A DNA stretch of 64,000 nucleotides from Planctomycetota bacterium (lineage in GTDB: Bacteria; Planctomycetota; Phycisphaerae; Phycisphaerales; UBA1924): contig CAUJHH010000072.1 of assembly GCA_963204725.1 (NCBI GenBank), positions 1-64,000 on the forward strand, given 5' to 3'. Positions 51,098-58,859 of this stretch are shown here, one piece after another. Position 1 is the stretch's first letter; every line of letters begins with the position of its first letter. A program made the translations under genes and the position numbers. The notes under the pieces are model-generated. The model was given only the letters and a program-made list of their open reading frames with translations, was not told the DNA's origin and ran no database searches.

Positions 51098-51348
51098 CGC
51101 GCTGGTCCTCCGGACGTCCGGGAGGCAATCCCGCACGCTCGCACCAGCGTAACTTCTCACGCCCTTATGTGGGGATTCGGATCCAGTTGCGACAGCCGGT
51201 CGATCGCTCACTCGGGGCTTGGGGGCTCGTCGCTCCGGCGGAACCCGCCTACCATCTCGGCCCCGATGCGGACCGGGAATCGAGCCGGGTGAGTCTTTCC
51301 TCTCCCGCCCCGAGTGCCGCGCGGCGTGTAAGTTCCGGAGTTGCAAGC

Positions 51349-51675
51349 ATGTACGCGATCATCGAAGAGTCGGGCGGCCAGCGCAAGGTGACCAAGGACG
51401 AGACCATCTGGGTCGACCTGATCAACAGCGGCGAGTGCAAACTCGGCGAGAAGATCACCTTCGACAAGGTTCTTGTGGTCGGTGACGTGGGCGGCTCCGC
51501 CAAGCTCGGCATGCCCTATGTTGCGGGCGCATCCGTCTCCGGCGAAGTCGTGGAGCCGATGGTGCAGGGCGACAAGCTCTACATCTTCAAGTTCCGCGCC
51601 AAGAAGGGTCACAGCCGCAAGACCGGCCACCGCCAGCGTTACACGAGCATTAAGATCACGTCGATCAACGGTTGA
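51349..51675 (+). CDS. rplU: 50S ribosomal protein L21
   Basis: A 108-residue L21: MYAIIEESGGQRKVTKDETIWVDLI at the start and 'KKGHSRKTGHRQRYTSIKITSI' at the end, the standard L21 signature. It binds 23S rRNA in the large subunit. The SD CCGGAG lies 8-9 bases before the ATG. In most bacteria rpmA (L27) and obg follow rplU; here a TPR-sulfotransferase gene follows instead and obg is 3 kb away on the other strand. Confidence 0.95.
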   Translation: MYAIIEESGGQRKVTKDETIWVDLINSGECKLGEKITFDKVLVVGDVGGSAKLGMPYVAGASVSGEVVEPMVQGDKLYIFKFRAKKGHSRKTGHRQRYTSIKITSING

Positions 51676-51696
51676 GCGGCGATCGCCGATGAAGAA

Positions 51697-51713
51697 GCCC
51701 GATCGGATCGGGC
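51697..51713 (+). terminator. Hairpin after rplU
   Basis: GCCCGA and TCGGGC (51697-51702 and 51708-51713) flank a five-base loop 21 bases after the rplU stop. A separate perfect palindrome CGGCGATCGCCG lies at 51677-51688 just before it. There is no T-run, so terminator function is tentative. Confidence 0.4.
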
Positions 51714-51758
51714 ACGCTGTGTCATGGCGACGCGCGATCCCCCTGAGGAGTTCCCGCG

Positions 51759-53222
51759 ATGCAGGCGCAGCTCGCAAAGTTGGCAGCCGAAGCCCAGAGC
51801 GCCGTCGAGCGTGCCGACTTCGGTCGCGCGATCAAGCCGCTCCAGGAACTCGCACGGGCCGTGCCCGGCGAGCCCGATCTGCACTTCAGGCTCGGCATGT
51901 GCCACGCCCACCTCGGGCAGCATGCCGAGGGGCGTGCATCGATCGATCGCGCCGTACGCCTCAAGCCCGATGAACCCAAGTTCTACTGCGGCCTCGCGTT
52001 CATCTCCCGCAGAGAAGGAAAGATCGCTAAGGCCCAGAAGGAGATGGATCGAGCGCTCGAGGCGAATCCGGCGCACGAGCCCTCGCTGAAACTCAAGGCC
52101 GAGTTGCTCTTCTTCGCCGATGACGCCGAAGGCGCGTGCCGCGTGATCGAAGAGGCGAACGCCGCCGGCGTTTCTTCCCCGATGCTCGATATCGCATTCG
52201 GGCTCTTCTGCGCCAGCATCGGTAAAGCGCAGGACGGGATCCGGCGGCTCGAGGCCGTCGTCGCCTCGCCCGATCTCGCGCCCCGGCCACGCGCAACCGC
52301 GCTCTTCCGGCTCGCGGCTCTCTATGACAAGGTCAAGCGGTTCGACGATGCCTGGGACGCCTACGTGCGCGCCAACTCGCTCGGACCGAAGCGCTTCAAT
52401 GCGCCGCTCAACAAGGCCTCTGCCGAGCGCATAATCGACACATGGACTCCGGATGTCGTGGCCCGCGCCCCCCGGGCACGCCGAGCTGGCGAGCGGCTCG
52501 TCTTCATTGTCGGCATGTCCCGCTCGGGCACCTCGCTCGTCGAACAGATCGTCGCCAGCCACCCAAAGGCCTACGGCGCGGGTGAGCTCCTCGACATGAT
52601 CATCATCGCCAACGAGCTGCGCCTCTCGGACTTCCCTGCAGCGGGCCAGGTCCACCACCCCGAGCGCCTCAGCCAGCTCGCTGTCGACGACGCCGCGCGC
52701 CGCTACCACGAGATGGCCTCGAAGCGTGCACCGGGTGCCGCGAAGTTCACCGACAAGAATCCCTTCAACTACCAGCACATCGGCCTGATCCACCTGATGT
52801 TCCCCGGGGCCAAGGTGATCTGGTGCAGGCGAAATCCCATCGATGTCTGCGTCTCAAACTACTTCCAGGACTTCGAGGACAGCATCCCCTTCGCATCCGA
52901 TCTCGGGCACCTCGCGCTCATGCACCGGCTGCACGAGCAGCTCATGCAGCACTGGCAGCGCCTCTTTTCCGGCATGATCATGGAACTCCACTACGACGAT
53001 CTCGTCGATCACCAGGAGGCCAAGACGCGCGACCTCCTCTCGTTCATCGGGCTCCCGTGGGACGAGCGATGCATGCGGTTTTATGAGTCTGACCGGATCA
53101 CCGTCACCGCGTCAAACGACCAGGTGCGCAAGCCTCTCTACAAGTCGTCGGGCCGATACTCGCCGTACGAGAAGCACCTCGCGCAGTTGCGCAAAGACCT
53201 CGGGCTTGCGCCCGCGGAGTGA
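51759..53222 (+). CDS. TPR-domain sulfotransferase (first of tandem pair)
   Basis: A 487-residue protein. About 230 residues of tetratricopeptide-type helices ('LQELARAVPGEPDLHFRLGMCHAHLGQHAEGRASIDRAVRLKP') precede a sulfotransferase domain at about 245-487. The domain has 5'-PSB motif 'RLVFIVGMSRSGTSLVEQIVASHP' (PAPS binding) and 3'-PB motif 'IWCRRNPIDVCVSNYFQDF'. It would transfer sulfate from PAPS to an unknown acceptor; protein or glycan sulfation is typical of planctomycetes. The next gene is a paralog. The SD GAGGAG lies before the ATG. Confidence 0.85.
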   Translation: MQAQLAKLAAEAQSAVERADFGRAIKPLQELARAVPGEPDLHFRLGMCHAHLGQHAEGRASIDRAVRLKPDEPKFYCGLAFISRREGKIAKAQKEMDRALEANPAHEPSLKLKAELLFFADDAEGACRVIEEANAAGVSSPMLDIAFGLFCASIGKAQDGIRRLEAVVASPDLAPRPRATALFRLAALYDKVKRFDDAWDAYVRANSLGPKRFNAPLNKASAERIIDTWTPDVVARAPRARRAGERLVFIVGMSRSGTSLVEQIVASHPKAYGAGELLDMIIIANELRLSDFPAAGQVHHPERLSQLAVDDAARRYHEMASKRAPGAAKFTDKNPFNYQHIGLIHLMFPGAKVIWCRRNPIDVCVSNYFQDFEDSIPFASDLGHLALMHRLHEQLMQHWQRLFSGMIMELHYDDLVDHQEAKTRDLLSFIGLPWDERCMRFYESDRITVTASNDQVRKPLYKSSGRYSPYEKHLAQLRKDLGLAPAE

Positions 53223-53231
53223 TCGACCCGC

Positions 53232-54728
53232 GTGATCGCCCGCACCGGAATGGGGCCAGGCATGTCCATGCAGTCGCCGCGACCCGGCGTGAACGAGGCG
53301 AGACTGGCGTTCGAGAGCGGCGATCCCCGCGCCACGATGAAGGCGGCGAGCGCCGCGCTCGCGGCCTCTCCCCGTGACCCGCAACTCCACTGGATGCTCG
53401 GCGCGTCGCTGCTCGTCCTGAATCGTCTCACGGAGGCCCGGGCGTCGCTCGAACGCGCCGACACACTCGCCCCGGGGCAGCCGGGTATCTGCTGCGCGCT
53501 CGCATCACTCGCGCGTCGCGAGGGCGATGTCCGCCAGGCGATCCGCCATGCCGATCGCGCGATCGGGGCCGCGCCCGGGCTCGATCTGGCCCTGCGCATG
53601 AAGTCCGAACTGCTGCACATGACCGGCGATTCGCTCGGCGCATGCCGCGTAGTGGACGAGGCGATCGCCCGTGGACTCGCGTCTGCCTCGCTGGAACTCG
53701 CCTTCGGCCTCGCGTGCGCCAGCGCGGATCGCGCGGCCGAAGGAGAGCGGCGGCTGCGCTCGCTGCTCGGCACGCCGGGCCTCTCTCCCCCGGTTGTCGC
53801 GACCGGATCGTTCCGGCTCGGGCATCTGCTCGACCGACTCGGGCGTCACGACGAGGCCTGGGCCGCGTTCGTCGATGCCAACCGCGCGCGGGCCCGACGA
53901 TTCGACATCACCCGCACGCTCGCATCGTTCGAGGGCATCATCCGAGGGTGGACGCCCGGCGCGATCGCCCGCACGCCCCGCTCACGACTCTCGGGCGAGC
54001 GATTCGTCTTCATTGTCGGCATGCCTCGCGCAGGCACCTCGCTCGTCGAGCAGATCGTCGCAAGCCATCCGAAGGCCTACGGCGGCGGCGAGCTCTCCGA
54101 TCTGATTCTCCTCTCCGCCGGGCTCGGACACTCGGACATGCCGGGCCTCGGACACGTCCATCACCCCGAGCAGCTGAAGCAGGGTGAAGTCGACGAGGCG
54201 GCACGCGCATACCAGCGCATGGCCGCCGCCCGCGGGCCGAACGCGACGCGCTTTACCGACAAGAACCCGCTCAACTTCCCGTGCATCGGCGTCGCACAGA
54301 CGCTCCTGCCGGGCAGCAAGGTGATCTGGTGTCGTCGAGACCCGCTCGATGTCTGCGTCTCGATCTACATGCAGGACTTCGAGCAGGGTCTCCCCTTCGC
54401 GACGGACCTGCGCCAGATCGCGGCGATGCACCGCGCGCACGAGCGAGTCATGCTCCATTGGAAGTCGGTCTATCCCGGCGCGGTGATGGAGCTGCACCAT
54501 GGGGAGCTCGTCGATCACCAGGAAGAAGTCACGCGTGAACTGCTTTCGTTCATCGGGCTCCCGTGGGACGAGCGGTGCCTGAAGTTCTATGAATCCGACC
54601 GGATCACCGTGACCGCATCGAACGACCAAGTCCGCCGACCCCTCTACAAGTCCACTGGCCGATACGCGCCATACCAGAAGCACCTTGCGCAGCTGCGTCT
54701 GGACCTGGGACTTCCCGCAACGCCATGA
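53232..54728 (+). CDS. TPR-domain sulfotransferase (second of tandem pair)
   Basis: A 498-residue paralog of the preceding protein with the same order: TPR helices (about 20-240), then the sulfotransferase domain. The PAPS 5'-PSB motif is in 'RFVFIVGMPRAGTSLVEQIVASHP' and the 3'-PB motif in 'IWCRRDPLDVCVSIYMQDF'. The last 75 residues ('GLPWDERCLKFYESDRITVTASNDQVRRPLYKSTGRYAPY') are almost identical to the upstream copy. The GTG at 53232 is used; ATGs at 53250, 53262 and 53268 are alternatives. Confidence 0.83.
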   Translation: MIARTGMGPGMSMQSPRPGVNEARLAFESGDPRATMKAASAALAASPRDPQLHWMLGASLLVLNRLTEARASLERADTLAPGQPGICCALASLARREGDVRQAIRHADRAIGAAPGLDLALRMKSELLHMTGDSLGACRVVDEAIARGLASASLELAFGLACASADRAAEGERRLRSLLGTPGLSPPVVATGSFRLGHLLDRLGRHDEAWAAFVDANRARARRFDITRTLASFEGIIRGWTPGAIARTPRSRLSGERFVFIVGMPRAGTSLVEQIVASHPKAYGGGELSDLILLSAGLGHSDMPGLGHVHHPEQLKQGEVDEAARAYQRMAAARGPNATRFTDKNPLNFPCIGVAQTLLPGSKVIWCRRDPLDVCVSIYMQDFEQGLPFATDLRQIAAMHRAHERVMLHWKSVYPGAVMELHHGELVDHQEEVTRELLSFIGLPWDERCLKFYESDRITVTASNDQVRRPLYKSTGRYAPYQKHLAQLRLDLGLPATP

Positions 54729-54737
54729 CGACGCGGC

Positions 54738-55259
54738 TCAAACCTTCACAAAGGTGTGCCGCTGCCGATCCTTGACGACGCCCGGGAACGCCAACGCCCG
54801 TCCGTGCGCGACGCAGTAGACCCCGGGGGTGAGCACGCCCACCGCAAAGATCGATTCGGTGAGATTCTGCAGCGCGTCCGAGCGGGTCATCTCGAAGGGT
54901 CGCATCGCGCCTGTCAGCACGATCGGCACCCGTGGCGATGCGATCCTCTCGTGCAGCCACTGCCCCGTTATCGTGAGCGTGTCGGTCCCGTGCAGGATCA
55001 CGATCCCGTCCGTGTCGAGCGTCGAGCCCGCATCCGCCCCGAACGTGCGCGCCGCGTCGACGATCCGCGTCCGATCTTCATCGGTGATGTCGAGCGAGTC
55101 CTTGCTCAGCAGCTCCACGATGTTGATCGTGATGTCCTCGAGGCGCAGGCGCCGCAGCATCCGTCGGACCAGCGAGCGGCGGTTGGCGAGGCCTCCCGTC
55201 TGCTCGTCATAGGTCTTCTCGATCGTGCCGCCGGTGGTGATGAGCGTGACGTGTCGCAT
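54738..55259 (-). CDS. Single-domain asparaginase-like protein
   Basis: A 173-residue protein equal to only the N-terminal domain of L-asparaginase (normally about 330 residues). Both catalytic threonine regions are present: 'VTLITTGGTIEKTYDE' (residues 4-19) and 'GIVILHGTDTLTITGQWL' (about 86-103), plus 'VPIVLTGAMRPFE'. Short asparaginase-domain proteins exist in several bacteria, and activity is unproven. It ends nine bases before the convergent sulfotransferase stop. Start ATG at 55259. Confidence 0.82.
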   Translation of the reverse strand: MRHVTLITTGGTIEKTYDEQTGGLANRRSLVRRMLRRLRLEDITINIVELLSKDSLDITDEDRTRIVDAARTFGADAGSTLDTDGIVILHGTDTLTITGQWLHERIASPRVPIVLTGAMRPFEMTRSDALQNLTESIFAVGVLTPGVYCVAHGRALAFPGVVKDRQRHTFVKV

Positions 55260-55290
55260 GGTGCGTTCGCGGGTGTTCCTGAGGAATCGA

Positions 55291-56046
55291 CTACCGGATC
55301 CTACCCGCAGAACCGAACTCGGAGCCGGGTGCGCCGCTGTCGGACGCCATCGCCCCGACCGCGACCGAACTCGGCGTCTTGTTCTCACTGGCCGCCCGCG
55401 CCGCCATGATCAGCCCCCGCTCGCCGAGATACCGGCGTGTCTGCGCCTCGAGGGTCGCGTCGCGCAGCCCCTTGGCCGCCCCGAACTGCCCCGGGTGGAT
55501 CTCCTGCTCGGTCAGTTCCGAGAGCTGCCGGATCGACAGCTGGAGCGAATCGACCGCGTATCGAGCATCGACCAGCCGCTTGATCTCCCGGATCTGTGCG
55601 AGGCCGGAGAGGGAGATCATCGCCTGCTTCAGTTTGCGGTGGCGACGCAGAAGCTTCGACTGCAGACGCAGATTGTCCGACGCGCGAACACCGAGATTGG
55701 CGAGCAGCTCCTGCGTCGACTCCGCGACCGGCTCGCTCTCCTGCACCATATCGAGCAGCGCGTACATCTCGTCGAGGTGGAACTCTCGCCGGCCGCCCTG
55801 CCAGACCCATACCGCGTGGTCGATGTCGTGCAGCATCGCCCATGCCATCCGCTGCGCCTCGTCGGCCAACTTCGCCCGCTCGATCAGCCAGTCCACCAAC
55901 GCAACCGTCAGCGAAAGTCCCAGGATCTCCGCCGCGAGATTCGGCAGCAGCTCGATGAGCGCGCTCCGGCCCTGAATGGCGACCGAAACACCGGTCGTGA
56001 TCAGGGCCACAACTGCCAGGATGCCCGCCAAAATCCAGCGATTCAT
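55291..56046 (-). CDS. Membrane protein, function unknown
   Basis: A 251-residue protein with two N-terminal transmembrane helices ('WILAGILAVVALITTGVSVA', about residues 4-23, and 'LPNLAAEILGLSLTVALVDWL', about 34-54) followed by a long helical cytoplasmic region ('SKLLRRHRKLKQAMISLSGLAQIREIKRL', 'SLQLSIRQLSELTEQE') that may form a coiled coil. The C-terminal 30 residues are Ser/Gly/Ala-rich. Function unknown. It runs in the same direction as the asparaginase-like gene 31 bases downstream, so the two may share a transcript. Confidence 0.65.
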   Translation of the reverse strand: MNRWILAGILAVVALITTGVSVAIQGRSALIELLPNLAAEILGLSLTVALVDWLIERAKLADEAQRMAWAMLHDIDHAVWVWQGGRREFHLDEMYALLDMVQESEPVAESTQELLANLGVRASDNLRLQSKLLRRHRKLKQAMISLSGLAQIREIKRLVDARYAVDSLQLSIRQLSELTEQEIHPGQFGAAKGLRDATLEAQTRRYLGERGLIMAARAASENKTPSSVAVGAMASDSGAPGSEFGSAGRIR

Positions 56047-56176
56047 CGACACACTCCCGTAGGCAACCGTCTCGCGCTCCACGCCATGTTCAAACAGAAG
56101 CCGCGCCGCTGCGGCACGCTCATGGTAACGTCTACGTCCGTGACTGTCCGCAACATCCCACCCGAATCGGCGATCT

Positions 56177-57319
56177 ATGTCGCTTGCCCCGCCGCTCGCC
56201 CCCCCGATAACGTCCCACATGCCCACCAAACTGCCCGAGATCAACGCCGACATCACGCGCGCCGAGACGCTCCCCGGCTGGGCCTATGGAGATCCCGAAC
56301 TCCACGCGCTCCAGCGCACCAGGGTCTTTGCTCGCTCGTGGCAGGCGCTCGCGCCGCTCGACGCCGTCCGCGTCCCCGGGTCGACGCTCCCCGCCACACT
56401 CCTCGAGGGGCTGCTCAACGAACCGCTCCTGGTCACCCGCGACCACGACGATCACCTCCACGTCCTCTCCAATGCCTGCACACACCGTGGCAATCTCGTC
56501 GTCGAGCGCGGCGGCGTCTGCTCGACGCTCCGATGCCGATACCACGGCCGCCGGTTCGAGCTCGACGGACGCTTCAAGCAGATGCCCGAGTTCGACCGCT
56601 GCAAGAACTTCCCCACCGAGCGCGACAACCTCCCGCGCGTCCGGTTCGGAACCTTCGCAAAGCTCATCTGGTGCTCGCTGGACCCGGCCTGCACATTCGA
56701 AGAGGCGATCGCCCCCATCAGGAACCGGCTCTCCTTCATGGATCTCGACGCGCTCACCGCCGAGCCGGCTCGCTCCCGCGACTACCTCGTCCACGCCAAC
56801 TGGGCTCTCTACTGCGACAACTACCTCGAGGGGCTGCACATCCCCTTTGTCCACGATTCGCTCAACGCCGCGCTCGACTACGGCTCATACGTCACCGAGC
56901 AGCACGCGTGGTGCAACCTGCAGGTCGGCGTCGCGTCAAAGGGCAGTGCGGACGAGTGCTTCGATCTGCCGCCGGACCACCCCGACCACGGCAAGCGCAT
57001 CGCGGCGTACTACTTCTGGCTCTTCCCGAACACCATGCTGAACTTCTATCCCTGGGGGCTCTCGGTCAACGTCGTCCGTCCGCTCGCTCCCGACCTCACC
57101 AAGGTCTCGTTCTCCGCCTACGTCGGCGATCGCTCGAAGCTCGATCGCGGAGCCGGCAGCTCCCTCGACCGCGTCGAGCGCGAGGACGAAGCCGTTGTCG
57201 AGGCGACCCAGAAGGGTGTCCGCTCTTCCCTCTACACGCGAGGCCGATACTCGCCGACCCGCGAGCAGTGCGTCCATCACTTCCACCGCCTGCTCGTTGA
57301 GTCGCTCAAGCCATCCTGA
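56177..57319 (+). CDS. Rieske non-heme iron oxygenase (alpha subunit-like)
   Basis: A 380-residue aromatic-ring-hydroxylating-type oxygenase. The Rieske [2Fe-2S] cluster ligands are Cys101/His103 (CTHRG) and Cys120/His123 (CRYHG). The mononuclear iron site is in 'CDNYLEGLHIPFVHDSLNAALDY' (2-His-1-carboxylate). No reductase, ferredoxin or beta-subunit gene is adjacent, so the substrate is unknown; glycine-betaine and choline-monooxygenase-like members have this size. The ATG at 56177 is used; the ATG at 56219 (PTKLPEINADI) is also possible. Confidence 0.85.
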   Translation: MSLAPPLAPPITSHMPTKLPEINADITRAETLPGWAYGDPELHALQRTRVFARSWQALAPLDAVRVPGSTLPATLLEGLLNEPLLVTRDHDDHLHVLSNACTHRGNLVVERGGVCSTLRCRYHGRRFELDGRFKQMPEFDRCKNFPTERDNLPRVRFGTFAKLIWCSLDPACTFEEAIAPIRNRLSFMDLDALTAEPARSRDYLVHANWALYCDNYLEGLHIPFVHDSLNAALDYGSYVTEQHAWCNLQVGVASKGSADECFDLPPDHPDHGKRIAAYYFWLFPNTMLNFYPWGLSVNVVRPLAPDLTKVSFSAYVGDRSKLDRGAGSSLDRVEREDEAVVEATQKGVRSSLYTRGRYSPTREQCVHHFHRLLVESLKPS

Positions 57320-57338
57320 CAAAAGGAGAGACGCCGCC

Positions 57339-57572
57339 ATGAAAGAGCGAAACGACGACGCCGGACGCAAGAACGTCATCTGCCCGAGATGCAACATCGC
57401 CAAGGTCTTTCTCGGCACCAAACGCTTCCACGAGGGGCGACGATGGGGGCTCCTCGGCGACCTCGGCGAGCTCTTCGTCAACAAGGAAACATTCGACGTC
57501 TACGCCTGCACCTCGTGCGGCTCGGTCGAGTTCTTCGTTGATGGAATCGGCGAGCACATGAGGCCCGCCTGA
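57339..57572 (+). CDS. Small zinc-ribbon protein
   Basis: A 77-residue protein with CPRC (residue about 15) and CTSC (about 58) pairs separated by 'FLGTKRFHEGRRWGLLGDLGELFVNKETFDVYACTSCGSVEFF'. This is a Cys4 zinc ribbon, and such proteins often bind nucleic acid. A strong AAAGGAGAG is before the ATG. It lies 20 bases after the Rieske gene in the same direction and 109 bases before the Pmp3 gene. Confidence 0.78.
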   Translation: MKERNDDAGRKNVICPRCNIAKVFLGTKRFHEGRRWGLLGDLGELFVNKETFDVYACTSCGSVEFFVDGIGEHMRPA

Positions 57573-57681
57573 GCATCCCCCTCGTTGGCGAGCGTGACCG
57601 ACCTCTGGTAGCATGCGACCCATCACCCTTCCATGATTCACGTGCGCCCGATGGAAGGACGACCAAGAGCGGAGATTCCCC

Positions 57682-57858
57682 ATGAGCGACCTTCAGACCA
57701 ACACACTCCTGATGGTCATCATCGCCATCCTGCTGCCGCCGCTGGCGGTCTTTCTCAAAAAGGGCGTCGGGCTTTCGCTGGTCATCAGCATCATTCTGAC
57801 GCTCCTCTTCTATCTGCCCGGACTGATCCACGCGCTTTACGTCGTTCTGAAGACCTGA
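57682..57858 (+). CDS. Pmp3/YqaE (UPF0057) small membrane protein
   Basis: A 58-residue hydrophobic protein that is not in a long frame but has a clear family pattern: two membrane helices, with 'ILLPPLAVFLKKGVGLSL' and 'ILTLLFYLPGLIHALYVV' near the end. The LPPLAVFLK.G and PG.IHALY motifs are characteristic of Pmp3/YqaE, small proteins of the plasma membrane linked to salt, cold and phosphatidylglycerol-related stress. The ATG has GGAG eight bases upstream. It precedes the methyltransferase gene by 35 bases. Confidence 0.82.
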   Translation: MSDLQTNTLLMVIIAILLPPLAVFLKKGVGLSLVISIILTLLFYLPGLIHALYVVLKT

Positions 57859-57893
57859 GTCGACCGAGGCCGCCGAACGAGGGGCCGTCCAAG

Positions 57894-58739
57894 ATGCCAC
57901 AAAGCAACTCCGGTCCGCGGCGCATCCTTCCCTGCGGCGTATTCGGGCCGCCCGAAACGCCTCCGCCGGCGAACGGAAGAATGCGCTGCCGCATCGTCCC
58001 TCGAATGGATGCGCCGGAAACGAATGCATCGATGTCCGACGGCGCCCAGGTTCCTCCGCAGATGCTCTGGCGGGGCTACGGCCCGACGCCCGAACGCTAC
58101 ATCGAGCTCGCAACCCGCCACACAGACGCGATGCTGCGAGTCCTCGACGACGCAAAGCTCTCCGAGTCAGATCCGCTCCGGGTCCTCGATTTCGGATGCG
58201 CCGCCGGTCCGATGCTCCGCATCATCCGGCAGCGCCGCCCGCGATGGGCGCTCTCCGGCTGCGATATCGACCCCCTTGCAATCGACTGGTGTCGCAGACA
58301 CCTGCATCCCTCGATCCGCTACTTCACGAATACGACCGCGCCGCACCTTCCGCTTCCGGATGCGTCGCTCGATCTCATCTACGCAGGCTCTGTCTTCACT
58401 CACATCGAGCACCTCGCCGACGCGTGGCTGCTCGAACTCGCGCGAACCCTCGTCCCCGGCGGCTGCCTTTACGCCACTATCCACGATCGTGCATTCATTC
58501 GCCACACGATCGCGAACGCGCCGGATTGGCGTTTGACCCGAAACATCCGGGACCATTTCTCCGACTCCGAGCTCGCCTCCGACTGGGCATGGCTCTCGAT
58601 GGGAACCGGTCCAAACGCGAACATCTTCTACGACCGTGACTATTTCCACCGTCTCGCATCTCCTGCGTTCGAGCCGATCGCGATCGTGGAGCGTGCATAC
58701 GGAGATCAGACCGCCATCGTGCTCCGACGCCTTCCGTGA
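57894..58739 (+). CDS. SAM-dependent methyltransferase
   Basis: A class I methyltransferase of up to 281 residues. The SAM motif is 'LRVLDFGCAAGPMLRIIRQRRP', followed by 'LSGCDIDPLAIDWCRRHL', 'LPLPDASLDLIYAGSVFTHIEHL' and 'ELARTLVPGGCLYATIHDRAF'. The substrate is unknown. The start is uncertain: ATG at 57894 has GAGGGG upstream, but the conserved region begins near MLWRGYGPTPERYIELATRH, so ATGs at 57981 or 58005 are also possible. The extra N-terminal part is Pro/Arg-rich. Confidence 0.8.
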   Translation: MPQSNSGPRRILPCGVFGPPETPPPANGRMRCRIVPRMDAPETNASMSDGAQVPPQMLWRGYGPTPERYIELATRHTDAMLRVLDDAKLSESDPLRVLDFGCAAGPMLRIIRQRRPRWALSGCDIDPLAIDWCRRHLHPSIRYFTNTTAPHLPLPDASLDLIYAGSVFTHIEHLADAWLLELARTLVPGGCLYATIHDRAFIRHTIANAPDWRLTRNIRDHFSDSELASDWAWLSMGTGPNANIFYDRDYFHRLASPAFEPIAIVERAYGDQTAIVLRRLP

Positions 58740-58859
58740 GCAGGGCTCGCGCAGTTCGAAGAGGCACTCTCCGCCACCGCTCCTTCAAAGTTCTCAAGAA
58801 TTGCGCGATCGATTCACGGGTTCATCCGTCGCCAGCATGCCAGCATGCGATGATTGTGC

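Noticed and set aside
49094-51292. 732-residue open frame on the plus strand
   Set aside because: Antisense to the GNAT and DUF900 hydrolase genes; arginine/histidine-rich with no motif.
55225-57300. 691-residue open frame on the plus strand over the asparaginase, membrane and Rieske genes
   Set aside because: Crosses three real genes, is arginine/histidine/proline-rich and has no domain signature; the Rieske protein in another frame has all its cluster ligands.
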